A program made the translations under genes and the position numbers. Shown here in pieces: positions 8,609 to 18,061 of a stretch of DNA of 64,000 bases; positions within the stretch are counted from its first letter, which is position 1; the number at the start of each line of letters is the position of its first letter. Source of the DNA: Streptomyces brevispora (lineage in GTDB: Bacteria; Actinomycetota; Actinomycetes; Streptomycetales; Streptomycetaceae). The stretch lies in assembly GCF_007829885.1 (NCBI RefSeq), contig NZ_VIWW01000002.1, positions 248,001 to 312,000 on the forward strand, given 5' to 3'. Below the pieces are notes generated by a model. It ran no database searches. It was given only the letters and a program-made list of their open reading frames with translations, and was not told where the DNA came from.

Positions 8609-8705
8609 CGCCGGGTCCGGTCCTTCCCTCTGGCCGTGCAGGAGTCCGTTCGGACGGGGTCATCCTGCCACGCGGTGTCGCGGGCCGCCGCACTGGGGAG
8701 ATTCC

Positions 8706-11186
8706 GTGGGAGCGGTACGGATACCGTCGCTCAGCCGCGATTCCGGTGACCGGCCATCGGCCGCCTTCCCACTTCGAGAGCGAGTCACCTCAGTGCCACC
8801 TCCCACCCAGACCCCGCAGGCCACCGGGCCAGCACTGGAACTGCTGGTCCACGGTGTGGGCGGAGCCACTCCCCAGGAAATGCTCGACGACCCGCGCACG
8901 GTGAGGGTCACCGGTGACGCCACCGCCGCCATATACCGGTGTTCCGGTGACATCGACGCGGAACAGCACCCCGAGCGGTACCGGGACAGGCCCATCCCCG
9001 AGGCCTACTGCTGGTCCAACCTGACGTCCGGCAACGGCTCCCGGGCGCTGTGGCTCCTGCTGCTCCCGTTCATGGTGATCAACCTCGCCCACTGGATGCG
9101 CCCGGCCGCAACGGGCCGCCCCCGCACCATCCGGCTCTACGGCGCGCTCGTCCGGCTCGTCGCGCTGAGCCTCACCGTCCTGCTGACGGCCGCGGCCTGC
9201 GAGGTCGCGCTCGACCTGACGGCCTGGCAGTGCGCCGGCGTGCCGGTCTGTTCCGACCAGCGGTCATGGCTGGGATTCCTGTCCTCCGCACAGGGCGGCT
9301 GGTGGTCTCAGCCGGGCCGCCGGATCGCGCTCGCCGCCCTGGTGCCGACCGCGCTGGTGGGACTGCTCTGGTACCTGTCCAACCGCACCTGGAGCGCTTA
9401 CGAGTCCCAGCGCCCGCTGACCGGCACGGTCCCGGACGACGGCGAGCCGGGCACCGCCCCCGAATCCGGCGCCGCACCCGCCGCCGTGCCGCTGCGGCCC
9501 GCACTCGGACGCCCCGGATTCTGGTTCGGGCGCCGCCTCGTCGCCCGGCTGCGCGCCGCCCACACTGCCGCCGGGTTCCTGACCGTCACCGCTTCCGTCG
9601 CGGGCGCCGCGGCCCGGCACGACCGTTCCGCCGAGGGGCCGGTCCCCGCCGTGTACGGCCGGCTGATCGAGGCGCTGCTCGTCCTGGGCATGCTCGTGGT
9701 GCTCTGGGTCGTCTGCCGACGCGGCCGGAGCGAACGGCGCCTCGACAACCGGCTCGACCGCGCCGTCATCACATACCTGCCCGGGGCGGCACTGATCCTG
9801 CTCGTCCTGGCCTCGGTGCACGCTTCCTGGTCGCGTCCCGGCTGGGTCTCCGCGGGCACGCTCCCCGGTGACGTCGTGTTCCGCGTCGTCACCCTCGCCC
9901 AGGGCGCCCTGGTCGTCGCCCTGGCCGTGGTCGCGTGGAGCCTGTACCGGCGCAGCCCCGAACCGCGCACCGTGATGCGCGGACTCGGCGGCCCCGCGGT
10001 CGCGATGCTCGCCTGCGCACTCGGCGGCGTGATGACCGGCGGGGTGGCCCAGCGGGTCGCCGACTGGCTCGACGGACCCGGCAGCCCCGGCATGGGACGC
10101 AGCGCCGTCATAGAGGGCCCGCCGGTGCTGCTCAGCTGGCAGGCCTCCGTCATCCCCGTACTGCTGGTTCTGCTCCTGGTGCCCGGCATCGCGCTCGGCG
10201 TACGGACATACCTCACCGCCCGCCGGCTGGAGCCGGTCGTCGACGCCGAGTACGAGGAGTCGCGGCCCGACCCCGCCCGTACCAAGCAGATCGCCCGGAC
10301 CCGGGCCACGGCCGCGCTCACCGACTCCGCGCCCGGCATGCTCGGCCTGGTCTCCGGCGCCACCCTGCTGCTCGGCGCCGCGGCGGTCGGCGGGGCCTGG
10401 GCGAGCGGACAGGTTCCCGGACTCGCGATGGACGGCAGCAGCCCCTTCGTCGAATCGGTGGCCGAGGCGGCGCAGTCGACCGGCTCCTGGATGATCGGCT
10501 TCGGCTTCCTGGTCTTCGTCGCCTGCGGCCGACGCGCCTACCGGGACGCCGCCGCCCGGCGCACCATCGGCATCCTCTGGGACGTCGGTACGTTCTGGCC
10601 ACGCGCCGCACACCCCTTCGCACCGCCCTGCTACGCCGAGCGCGCCGTCCCCGACCTGGCCTCACGCATGTCCGGCTGGACCGCACGCACCCGCGGCAGG
10701 CTCGTCATCTCCGGCCACTCCCAGGGCAGCGTCCTCGCGGCGTCCGCGGTCTGGCAACTGCCCGCCGAGACCCGTCGCAGGGTCGCCCTGCTCACCTACG
10801 GTTCACCGATCGAGCGGCTCTACGGGCGCTGGTTCCCGGCCTACTTCGGGCCCGCGCAACTGCACGGGCTGCACCGCTCGGTGCACTGCTGGCGCAACCT
10901 GTGGCGGGCCACCGACCCGATCGGCGGCCAGGTCCGGCTCGGCATGGACTCCGGGCCCGAGGTGGACCGGGGCCCGCTGAAGGACCCGCTGGTCTACGGG
11001 CGCACCCCCGAACACCCGCTGCCCGAACCGGTGCTGGGCCACTCCGACTACCAGGCGGACCCGGTCTTCGGCCAGGAGCGGGCCGCGCTCCTGGAACGGC
11101 TCCTCCCGGTCCTGCCCCATCAGGCCGACGAGTCCCGCCGCGAACTCAAGGGAGTTCCGGAAGGTCCTCCGGATACAGCAGGGTGA
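8706..11186 (+). CDS. Large multi-pass membrane protein with serine-hydrolase motif
   Basis: An 826-residue protein. The N-terminal part has ELLVHGVGGATPQEML, a nucleophile-elbow-adjacent oxyanion-type strand of alpha/beta hydrolases. Around ten hydrophobic segments are spread between residues 110 and 620. Near 665-675 comes RLVISGHSQGSVLAAS, a canonical GxSxG elbow with Ser about residue 671. The hydrolase fold thus seems split by a membrane insert. The GTG start has GGGGAGA six bases upstream. The last 41 bp overlap the end of the convergent beta-helix/AAA gene. Substrate unknown; lipase or esterase activity is an inference. Confidence 0.7.
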   Translation: MGAVRIPSLSRDSGDRPSAAFPLRERVTSVPPPTQTPQATGPALELLVHGVGGATPQEMLDDPRTVRVTGDATAAIYRCSGDIDAEQHPERYRDRPIPEAYCWSNLTSGNGSRALWLLLLPFMVINLAHWMRPAATGRPRTIRLYGALVRLVALSLTVLLTAAACEVALDLTAWQCAGVPVCSDQRSWLGFLSSAQGGWWSQPGRRIALAALVPTALVGLLWYLSNRTWSAYESQRPLTGTVPDDGEPGTAPESGAAPAAVPLRPALGRPGFWFGRRLVARLRAAHTAAGFLTVTASVAGAAARHDRSAEGPVPAVYGRLIEALLVLGMLVVLWVVCRRGRSERRLDNRLDRAVITYLPGAALILLVLASVHASWSRPGWVSAGTLPGDVVFRVVTLAQGALVVALAVVAWSLYRRSPEPRTVMRGLGGPAVAMLACALGGVMTGGVAQRVADWLDGPGSPGMGRSAVIEGPPVLLSWQASVIPVLLVLLLVPGIALGVRTYLTARRLEPVVDAEYEESRPDPARTKQIARTRATAALTDSAPGMLGLVSGATLLLGAAAVGGAWASGQVPGLAMDGSSPFVESVAEAAQSTGSWMIGFGFLVFVACGRRAYRDAAARRTIGILWDVGTFWPRAAHPFAPPCYAERAVPDLASRMSGWTARTRGRLVISGHSQGSVLAASAVWQLPAETRRRVALLTYGSPIERLYGRWFPAYFGPAQLHGLHRSVHCWRNLWRATDPIGGQVRLGMDSGPEVDRGPLKDPLVYGRTPEHPLPEPVLGHSDYQADPVFGQERAALLERLLPVLPHQADESRRELKGVPEGPPDTAG

Positions 11187-13578
11187 GGTCGTCCGTGCTC
11201 ATCTCGGCGAGCTGGGCGACCCGCCCCGCATGCCGCTCCACCATCGACTCGAAGGTCTGACGGGCCGTACGGCCGTTGCCGAAGGCGGGCCCCTTGGGGA
11301 GCTCGGTGAAGTACTTCAGCAGCGCCTCGTCGGTCCCGGGGGCCAGGCTGTACTCCTGCTCCTCGGTCTGCTGCTCGACGATCCGCAGCAGTTCCTCCGG
11401 CTCGTAGTCGCTGAAGGTGATGGTCCGTGAGAAACGGGACGCCACGCCGGGGTTGACGGTGAGGAACCGCTCCATCTCGTGGGTGTACCCGGCGACGATC
11501 ACGACGACCGCGTCCCGGTGGTCCTCCATCAGCTTCACGAGCGTGTCGATCGCCTCCCGGCCGAAGTCCCGGCCGGAGTCCTCCGGGGACAGGGCGTACG
11601 CCTCGTCGACGAACAGCACCCCGCCGCGCGCCCGGTCGAAGGCCTCCTGGGTACGGATGGCGGTCGAGCCGATGTGCTCGCCGACCAGATCGACCCGGGA
11701 CACCTCGACCAGATGGCCCCGCTCCAGCACGCCGAGGGAGGCCAGGATCTCGCCGTACAGCCTGGCCACCGTGGTCTTGCCGGTACCGGGGGAGCCGGTG
11801 AAGACGAGGTGGCGGCGGACCGAGGCGGCCTTCAGACCGGCCTCCCGGCGTCGCCGGCCCACCTCGATCATGTCGGTGAGGGCGCGCACCTCGCGCTTGA
11901 CGCTGTCGAGGCCGACCAGCGTGTCCAGCTCGCCCAGCACCGCCTCGGACGTGCGCGACGGTTCGGCCGGCTCCTCCACGGCGACCTGCTCGACCGCGCG
12001 CGGTGCGGGGACCGCGCCGAGCAGTCCCGGCGTCGTCTGGGTCGCCGTCAGGACCGTGGGCGGCGGGGGGGTGGCGGTGCGCAGCGCGCTCTCGTCGCTG
12101 GTGCAGTCCTCCACGACCGGCCCGGTGCCCGACCCGTCGCCGTGGGAACCGCCTTCCGCGAACTCGTAGCCGCCGCGGGCGCACCGCTCGGTACGGCACC
12201 GGGTGAGCGTCGTGCGGCAGCCGTCCATCACATGGAAGCCGTAGCCCTCGCTCCCGGTGACCCGGCAGCTGTGGAAAGTACCGCGGCCCTCGGCCGACAC
12301 ATAGAAACCGGCTTCGGCCGGCGAGGTGACCGTGCAGCGCTCGATCGTCGGATCGGCGCCCTTGGTGACGATCACGCCTGTCTGGGCGGAGTCGATGGTG
12401 CAGTTGTTCAGGGTGCCGCCGCTGCCGTGGTCGCGGAACCAGGCACCGGTGGACACCTCCCGGATCCGGCAGTCGTCGAGCTGCGCGGTCGCCCCGTCGC
12501 TGACCGACACCGCCGTATTGCGGACCTGGGACAGATCGCTGTCCACGACGTCGGCGCGCGAGCCCCGGTCGAGCACGAAGATGGCGTCCGGCACGTCGTG
12601 GACGCGGCAGGAGTCCAGTATCACGGTCGCCCCGTCGCTGACCCAGACCGCCGGGTAGTCGCCCGTACTGTCGTGGATCTCGCACTGGTTGGCGTCGACC
12701 CGGGTACCCGGGTCCCACACCGAGAGCCCGTTGCGGCCGAACCGGCGCACGGTGGACCGGGTCAGGGTGAGGATCGAGCGGGAACGCAGATCCACCGCGT
12801 TCTCCGGGATGTCGTGGATGTCGCAGTCGGCCAGTGTGAGAACCGCGTCGGTGTCCAGGGTGACGCCGTCCGCGGACGTGCGGTGCACCGTGCAGTTGGT
12901 GAGGTGGGCGGAGGCGCGGGCGGCCACCTGTATTCCGCTGCCCTTGATCTCGTAGATCTCGCAGCCGACCGCCTCCAGCCCGCTGCCCTCGCCCGTGACG
13001 GACAGGCCGGCACCCGAGGAGTGGTGGACGCGGCAGCGCTCCAGCCGGGGGCGCCCACCGTCGCGCACCGAGACACCGGCCTGGCCGGCCGAGACGATCT
13101 CGCACTCCTCGAACACACCGCCCGCGCCCTCGAGCACGGCGATGCCGACGCCGGCCGGATTGTCGACGGTGCAGCGGCGCACGGTGGGCCGGGCCGCCCC
13201 CCGCACCTCGATACCGGCGGCCGAGCGGGTCACGATCCGCAGGTCCGCGAGTTCCGGAGCGCCTTCCTCGATCAACAGGGCGGGGGCAGCCGAGTCCTGA
13301 CCCTCCACATGCAGATCCAGGACGACGGCCGAGGCACAGAGGGTCAGCGGTACGCCGTCGACGGGGGCGATCCGGACGGATCCGAGGGAGCCCTCGGGCC
13401 CGCGCAGCGTCACCGCGCGGGCGATGACCAGATTCTCCCGGTAGGTGCCCGGAGCGACGGTGAGCACATCACCGTCCGCCGCCGCCTCCAGCGCCGCGGT
13501 GAGGGAAGCGTATTCGCCAGTGCGGCGCCGCCACCGCGAAGTGCCGGTGTGCGTCACCTGGACCGTGCCCTGTGCCAT
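11146..13578 (-). CDS. Right-handed beta-helix protein fused to a CbxX/EccA-type AAA ATPase
   Basis: An 810-residue protein. Residues about 20-470 are tandem parallel beta-helix (pectate-lyase-like) coils with repeated G-x-x-V/L-x-x-C-x-I/V patterns. A low-complexity linker (about 480-545) leads into an AAA+ module like CbxX/CfqX and EccA of type VII secretion: Walker A GSPGTGKTT near 592-600, Walker B VLFVDEAYAL near 651-660, and sensor/arginine residues in VASRFSRTITFSDYEPEEL. There is no signal peptide, so both halves should be cytoplasmic. ATG 13578 begins MAQGTVQVTH. The beta-helix may be a substrate-recognition scaffold driven by the ATPase; no ESX genes are nearby. Confidence 0.85.
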   Translation of the reverse strand: MAQGTVQVTHTGTSRWRRRTGEYASLTAALEAAADGDVLTVAPGTYRENLVIARAVTLRGPEGSLGSVRIAPVDGVPLTLCASAVVLDLHVEGQDSAAPALLIEEGAPELADLRIVTRSAAGIEVRGAARPTVRRCTVDNPAGVGIAVLEGAGGVFEECEIVSAGQAGVSVRDGGRPRLERCRVHHSSGAGLSVTGEGSGLEAVGCEIYEIKGSGIQVAARASAHLTNCTVHRTSADGVTLDTDAVLTLADCDIHDIPENAVDLRSRSILTLTRSTVRRFGRNGLSVWDPGTRVDANQCEIHDSTGDYPAVWVSDGATVILDSCRVHDVPDAIFVLDRGSRADVVDSDLSQVRNTAVSVSDGATAQLDDCRIREVSTGAWFRDHGSGGTLNNCTIDSAQTGVIVTKGADPTIERCTVTSPAEAGFYVSAEGRGTFHSCRVTGSEGYGFHVMDGCRTTLTRCRTERCARGGYEFAEGGSHGDGSGTGPVVEDCTSDESALRTATPPPPTVLTATQTTPGLLGAVPAPRAVEQVAVEEPAEPSRTSEAVLGELDTLVGLDSVKREVRALTDMIEVGRRRREAGLKAASVRRHLVFTGSPGTGKTTVARLYGEILASLGVLERGHLVEVSRVDLVGEHIGSTAIRTQEAFDRARGGVLFVDEAYALSPEDSGRDFGREAIDTLVKLMEDHRDAVVVIVAGYTHEMERFLTVNPGVASRFSRTITFSDYEPEELLRIVEQQTEEQEYSLAPGTDEALLKYFTELPKGPAFGNGRTARQTFESMVERHAGRVAQLAEMSTDDLTLLYPEDLPELP

Positions 13579-13729
13579 GGCGCTGTTGTGCCCCCGCCTC
13601 GTGCGTGTGTGATGCCCGGGTCACCGGCCTCGCGGCAGTGACCACCCAGGGTCCGCCTGCCGAAGTGACGGGCGGGCCGGTCCACCGTAGCGCGCGTGGA
13701 GGGCGGCAGTTGACCCGATCAGCAGCTCT

Positions 13730-14338
13730 TCAGCTGCCGGTGCCCGTCCTGCCCCAGTCCGGACCGGCCTCGGCCCATGCCCGGTCGAGCCGCTCGTACC
13801 GCTGTTGCACCATGCGCCATACGATCAGACGCCGTCCCGCCTCGATCAGCAGGGCGGCCAGCATCGCCGCGCCGAACCCGGCCAGTACGGCATGGGTGTG
13901 CGCCGTCGGCGCGTCCATGGGGCGCAGCGTGGGCTGCCCGTCCCGGTCGGTCCAGATCCGCACCCGGGCCCCTGGCGCGGTATTGCGCGAGGAGGTCGTC
14001 ACCGTGGCGCTGCGGGCCGTGCCGTCCGGTGCCTGCCAGCGGGCCGACACCGTGGTCAGGGCCGCCCGGTCGGTGGATATCTCGGGGTCGGCCACGAAGC
14101 GCCGTGCCCCTGTCGCCCGGCGCACCACGACGGCGGTGGTGAGATGGCTCCGGGCCTGCTGGGCCCGAACGGCTTCCTGGAGTGTGTCATCGGCGCGCGA
14201 CCCGAAGAGCCAGCCGAGCGCCGGCGCCGCCAGTACGAGCAGCAGGAACGCGACCAGGGCCACCCACGCCTCGCGCCGGTCCGTGGCACGGCGCAGGGGG
14301 TTGCGCCGCCAACGCCAGACTCCCGAGAGCGCCCGCAC
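13730..14338 (-). CDS. Two-helix membrane protein, Rv1733c-like
   Basis: A 202-residue protein beginning VRALSGVWRWRRNPLRR. One membrane helix lies near residues 28-48 (AWVALVAFLLLVLAAPALGWL) and another near 150-175 (HAVLAGFGAAMLAALLIEAG), with an extracytoplasmic beta-rich domain between them. The layout matches the Rv1733c-like family common in Streptomyces; function unknown. GTG 14338 is preferred because AAGGGGGTG precedes it; the frame is open to 14515 but the extra residues look non-coding. Confidence 0.75.
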   Translation of the reverse strand: MRALSGVWRWRRNPLRRATDRREAWVALVAFLLLVLAAPALGWLFGSRADDTLQEAVRAQQARSHLTTAVVVRRATGARRFVADPEISTDRAALTTVSARWQAPDGTARSATVTTSSRNTAPGARVRIWTDRDGQPTLRPMDAPTAHTHAVLAGFGAAMLAALLIEAGRRLIVWRMVQQRYERLDRAWAEAGPDWGRTGTGS

Positions 14339-14735
14339 AGTTCCGCACCCCCTTCCGTATCCGCCTCGACCCGATACGGTGCGGTCCGCGCGCCGGAGCA
14401 GCGCGGAGAGAGTATTCTCACCCGGCCCAACGCACCGGGCGTCCACGAGAGTTCCCGTCCGGGCAGGGCCGCCCGGACGGCGTTCGTACCGGATCCCCGA
14501 CCCGAATGACGTCACGTCGGCCCTGCTCCCCGGCTACGGGGCTTCTGCCGCGGGCATCGGCAGGAATCGGGCGAGGTCCGCAGTCGAGTCCCCATGGCTC
14601 GACTGCGGTTTCGCCGGTCGTCAGTGCCGTCGGAGCTCCGGCCGGATCACTGCGGACGGGCCTCGGTACGGCAGGGCGCGGGTGTCCAGTGCGTCAGCCA
14701 ACGCGCACAGCCCGCCCCTTGTGCGGCAGTGCCCG
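14339..14735. other. Non-coding gap with one hairpin
   Basis: About 400 bases between two minus-strand genes. Apart from an 11-bp inverted repeat at 14578-14608, I see no gene or motif I can support. Confidence 0.55.
14578..14608. terminator. Perfect 11-bp hairpin
   Basis: CCGCAGTCGAG (14578-14588) and CTCGACTGCGG (14598-14608) pair perfectly with a 9-base loop. It lies about 130 bases downstream of the Pro/Gln-rich protein gene (minus strand) and could end that transcript. Confidence 0.55.
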
Positions 14736-15209
14736 CTAGTACCCCCGGCCCTGGTACGGGCGGTTGTACGGGTCCTCGTACGGGGACTGCGCGGGGGCCG
14801 GCCGCGGCGACGCCGGGCGCATCGACTCGTAACCGGTACCCGGCGCGGGCCGCTGCTGCTGCTGCGGGGGCTGCTGGTAGCCGCCGCGGCCCGCGATCGG
14901 CTGCTGCGGAATGTACGGCGCGGGCGCGTGCTGCAGATGCGCCGGCTGCATCGGCGGGTAGCCCTGCTGCGCCGCCGGCTGCTGGTAGCCGTACTGCGGA
15001 CTGGGCTGGGAAGGCGCCGCGGGAAGAGCAGGCAGGGCAGCCGGGAGGGCCGGGAGATAGCTGTTGCCGGTGTCGTAGGCGGCAGGCACTCGGATCGGCG
15101 CGATCTGAGGGGTTCCCCGCTCCGCGACCAACGAGTCGTAGATCGGGGTATCAGGGAACGACGGTGCGGCGTAGTAGCCGCCGCCGTAGGTGGAGCGAGG
15201 GGAGGTCAT
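14736..15209 (-). CDS. Pro/Gln/Tyr-rich low-complexity protein
   Basis: A 157-residue protein. The first 60 residues (MTSPRSTYGGGYYAAPSFPD and on through IYDSLVAERGTPQIAPIR) look conserved and ordered. The rest is Pro, Gln, Ala and Tyr-rich with repeated YQQP and PAAP patterns and is probably disordered. ATG 15209 has an AGGTGG very close upstream. It has no signal peptide or membrane segment. It is transcribed divergently from the two-domain TerD gene across a 268-bp gap, which suggests a functional link to the Ter system. I recall a similar Streptomyces-only family beside Ter genes but cannot verify the name here. Confidence 0.75.
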   Translation of the reverse strand: MTSPRSTYGGGYYAAPSFPDTPIYDSLVAERGTPQIAPIRVPAAYDTGNSYLPALPAALPALPAAPSQPSPQYGYQQPAAQQGYPPMQPAHLQHAPAPYIPQQPIAGRGGYQQPPQQQQRPAPGTGYESMRPASPRPAPAQSPYEDPYNRPYQGRGY

Positions 15210-15477
15210 GCCACCTAAGTTAAGCCCACGATGTGCTGAATGGGGAGCCCGATAAGAGGGTTGTTTGACGTGTTGTGAGTGAACCAGGATCCCCAATGCG
15301 AGCGAACTTGGGAAAAAAGGGCACCGGAACGCATCTTGATCGTGTAAAGAGCGAGTTTACGGGGGGTTGCCGGTGGGTGCGTGGGCGCCTCCCGGTGCCG
15401 CAGTGGGTTCTGTGGTGGGACGGGCATTAGGTTGACCGGGATAGGTCTCGGCAGCCGGACTCGCGATGGGGGCGAGC

Positions 15478-16821
15478 ATGACCATGCTAAAAGGAACCAA
15501 CGTTCCAGTGGCGGCACAGGCCGTGCGCGTCGAATTGGGGTGGCACAGCGCCCCGGGAACACCGGACGTCGACGCCTCGGCGCTCCTGCTCCAGGGATCG
15601 GGAAAGGTGCGCAGTGACGCGGACTTCGTTTTTTACAACCAGCCGGCCCACGCATCCGGTGCGGTACGCCACGAAGGCAAGCGAGTCGCCGGCGGCGCGA
15701 CCACCGACACCCTGACCGTCGATCTGGCACGGGTGGAGCCGGTCGTCGAGCGCATCGTGCTGGCCGCCTCGGCCGACGGCGGCACGTTCGGCCGGGTGAC
15801 AGGCCTGTACGTACGGATCCTGGATGCGGCGAACGGCTCCGAACTGGCGCGGTTCGAAAGCGCCGACGCCACGGTCGAAACCGCGTTCATCCTCGGGGAG
15901 CTCTACCGGCGTCAGGGCTCGTGGAAATTCCGGTCCGTGGGCCAGGGATACGGAACCGGCCTCGAAGGCCTCGCCACGGACTTCGGGATTTCCGTCGATG
16001 AACCACAGCAACCGCAAAGGGCTCCTCAGCCCCAAACGCCCGCGCAACCTCAACAGCCCAACCCGGCAACGCGGGTCCCCTCCATGCCGCCGCCGCAGCC
16101 TCAGTACCCCCAGCCCGCGGCCGCCGCACCGATGACATCTCCTGTCCCTCCCGCGCCTCCGGCGCCGCCCGTCACCCAGCCCGTCCGGCTCACCAAGGTG
16201 ACACTCACCAAGGAGGCGCCGTCCGTCTCGCTGGCGAAGCAGGGCGGCACTTCGGGATCCATGCGCGTCAATCTCAACTGGGAAATGCGCAAGCAGTTCA
16301 AGGGATGGGGCAGCAAACTCGGCAGGGCCGTCGCGAACCACGCGGATCTCGACCTTGATCTCTGTGCCCTCTACGAACTGGCCGACGGACGCAAGGGCGT
16401 GGTGCAGGCGCTCGGAAACGCCTTCGGAGCCCTTCAGCAGCCGCCGTACATCCACCTCGACGGCGACGACCGGACCGGCGCCGTCGCCTCCGGCGAGAAC
16501 CTGACCATCAACCTCGACCAGAAGGCCAGGATCCGCCGGATCCTGATCTTCGTCACCATCTACGAAGGGGCCCGGAGTTTCGCCGATCTGCACGCGACCG
16601 TGACCCTTCAGCCACAGCACGGCGCCGCGATCGACTTCTCGCTCGACGAATGCACCGTCCCGTCCACGGTCTGCGCACTAGCGCTCATCACCAGCAATGG
16701 GGGCGACCTCACCGTGCAGCGCGAGGCCCACTACCTCGTGCCGCAGCGCGGAGTGAGCCCGCAGCGCACCATCGACCAGGCCTACGGCTGGGGCATGAAC
16801 TGGACCCCCGGCCGCAAGTGA
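15478..16821 (+). CDS. TerD-family protein with two TerD-like domains
   Basis: A 447-residue protein. Residues 1-175 form a TerD domain (MLKGTNVPV start, VELGWHSAPGTPDVDASALLL, acidic Ca-binding-type loop). A Pro/Gln linker covers about 180-235. Residues about 240-447 form a second, TerA/TerF-like domain (VTLTKEAPSVSLAKQGG, VNLNWEM, DLDLCALYELADG). TerD domains bind calcium, and the system is linked to tellurite and membrane stress responses. ATG 15478 is preferred over 15466 because of the GGGGG stretch just upstream. It is divergent from the Pro/Gln-rich gene and convergent with the glycosyltransferase 10 bp away. Confidence 0.88.
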   Translation: MTMLKGTNVPVAAQAVRVELGWHSAPGTPDVDASALLLQGSGKVRSDADFVFYNQPAHASGAVRHEGKRVAGGATTDTLTVDLARVEPVVERIVLAASADGGTFGRVTGLYVRILDAANGSELARFESADATVETAFILGELYRRQGSWKFRSVGQGYGTGLEGLATDFGISVDEPQQPQRAPQPQTPAQPQQPNPATRVPSMPPPQPQYPQPAAAAPMTSPVPPAPPAPPVTQPVRLTKVTLTKEAPSVSLAKQGGTSGSMRVNLNWEMRKQFKGWGSKLGRAVANHADLDLDLCALYELADGRKGVVQALGNAFGALQQPPYIHLDGDDRTGAVASGENLTINLDQKARIRRILIFVTIYEGARSFADLHATVTLQPQHGAAIDFSLDECTVPSTVCALALITSNGGDLTVQREAHYLVPQRGVSPQRTIDQAYGWGMNWTPGRK

Positions 16822-16830
16822 GCCCACCGG

Positions 16831-18003
16831 TCACTGGTCTGGTGCGGCCTCGGGACGGGCGTACGTACGCCCCTTCCAGGCCGCACCGCGGCCCCGGTAG
16901 TGCTGCACCGCCGAATCGACCGTCATCAGCAGGTACAGCAGCGCGGTGAACGGCAGCAGCGGTGCCGGCCACAGAGACTGCCGGTAGTACCCCAGCATCG
17001 GCATGTACGTGCACGCCATCACCCCCCAGGCGACGCCCCCCGCCCAGGCGGCCGCCGGTTCGCCGCCCAGCAGCCCCGCCACGAGCGTCACGGGCGGCGC
17101 GAGGTAGACGAGCGCGAGCCCCAGCACCGTGCCGAGCAGCACCAGCGGGTTGTGCCGCAACTGGGCGTATGCGCTCCGCGAGATCATCCGCCACAGGTCG
17201 GCCAGGCACGGATAGGGCCGCACGCTGTCCACCCGGTCCGCGAGCCCCAGCCAGATCCGGCCGCCGCCGCGCTGTACCGCACGGGCCAGCGACACATCGT
17301 CGATCACCGCCTGCCGGATCGACTCCGGCACCCCCGCCCGTACCGCGGCCTCGGTCCGCAGCAGGACGCATCCGCCCGCGGCCGCCGCGGTCCGCGCCCC
17401 CACCCGGTTCACCCACCGGAACGGGTAGAGCTGCGAGAAGAAGTACACGAAGGCCGGCACGACGAGCCGTTCCCAGACGCTCTCCACCCGCAGCCGCGCC
17501 ATCTGCGAGACCAGATCGAACCCGCCCGACCCGGCCGCCGCCACCAGCTCCCGCAGACTGTCCGGCTCGTGCGCGATATCGGCATCCGTGAGCAGCAGGT
17601 ACTCCGGGTCCCGGGCCCGCGCCAGCGCCATCCCGTGCCGCACGGCCCACAGCTTGCCCGTCCAGCCGGGCTCGGGCTCCCCGGGCGACACCACCGTCAC
17701 CGGCAGCCCACCATGCCGTACGGACAGCGCACGGGCGAGATCCCCGGTGCCGTCCTCGCTGCAGTCGTCGACCAGAAAGATCTCGGCCGCTCCCGGATAG
17801 TCCTGCGCCAGCAGCGACGGCAGGCTCACCGGGAGCATGTCGGCCTCGTCACGTGCGGGGACGACGATCGCGACGGACGGCCAGTGCGCGGGGGCCGCGC
17901 GGTCCGGCAGCCGCTGGTCCGTCCGCCAGAAGAACCCCTGCCCCAAGAGCAGCCATACCCAGACGGCAAGCGAACCCACGGCGATCCAGACAACGGCGCT
18001 CAT
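16831..18003 (-). CDS. Membrane glycosyltransferase family 2, HpnB-like
   Basis: A 390-residue protein. It has an N-terminal membrane anchor (residues 2-25), a GT2 catalytic domain with SVAIVVPARDEADMLP, the nucleotide-sugar aspartates in LVDDCSEDGT and LLLTDADIAHEPDSL, and C-terminal hydrophobic helices (about 275-365). The overall plan matches the hopene-associated HpnB-type transferases. No hopanoid gene is next to it, so the acceptor is unknown. ATG 18003 lacks a Shine-Dalgarno but has CAGACT 7 bases upstream, consistent with a leaderless start facing the promoter of the divergent racemase gene. Confidence 0.82.
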   Translation of the reverse strand: MSAVVWIAVGSLAVWVWLLLGQGFFWRTDQRLPDRAAPAHWPSVAIVVPARDEADMLPVSLPSLLAQDYPGAAEIFLVDDCSEDGTGDLARALSVRHGGLPVTVVSPGEPEPGWTGKLWAVRHGMALARARDPEYLLLTDADIAHEPDSLRELVAAAGSGGFDLVSQMARLRVESVWERLVVPAFVYFFSQLYPFRWVNRVGARTAAAAGGCVLLRTEAAVRAGVPESIRQAVIDDVSLARAVQRGGGRIWLGLADRVDSVRPYPCLADLWRMISRSAYAQLRHNPLVLLGTVLGLALVYLAPPVTLVAGLLGGEPAAAWAGGVAWGVMACTYMPMLGYYRQSLWPAPLLPFTALLYLLMTVDSAVQHYRGRGAAWKGRTYARPEAAPDQ

Positions 18004-18061
18004 TGGCCGAAGTCTGCCCCACTGAGCCGGGACCGCAAGGGGGGTCGACTATGGTGACTGG

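Noticed and set aside
11479..13641. Plus-strand open frame of about 720 codons
   Set aside because: It lies opposite the beta-helix/AAA gene. Its product is a low-complexity Arg/Gly/Ala/His string with no domain, as expected for the antisense frame of GC-rich coding DNA.
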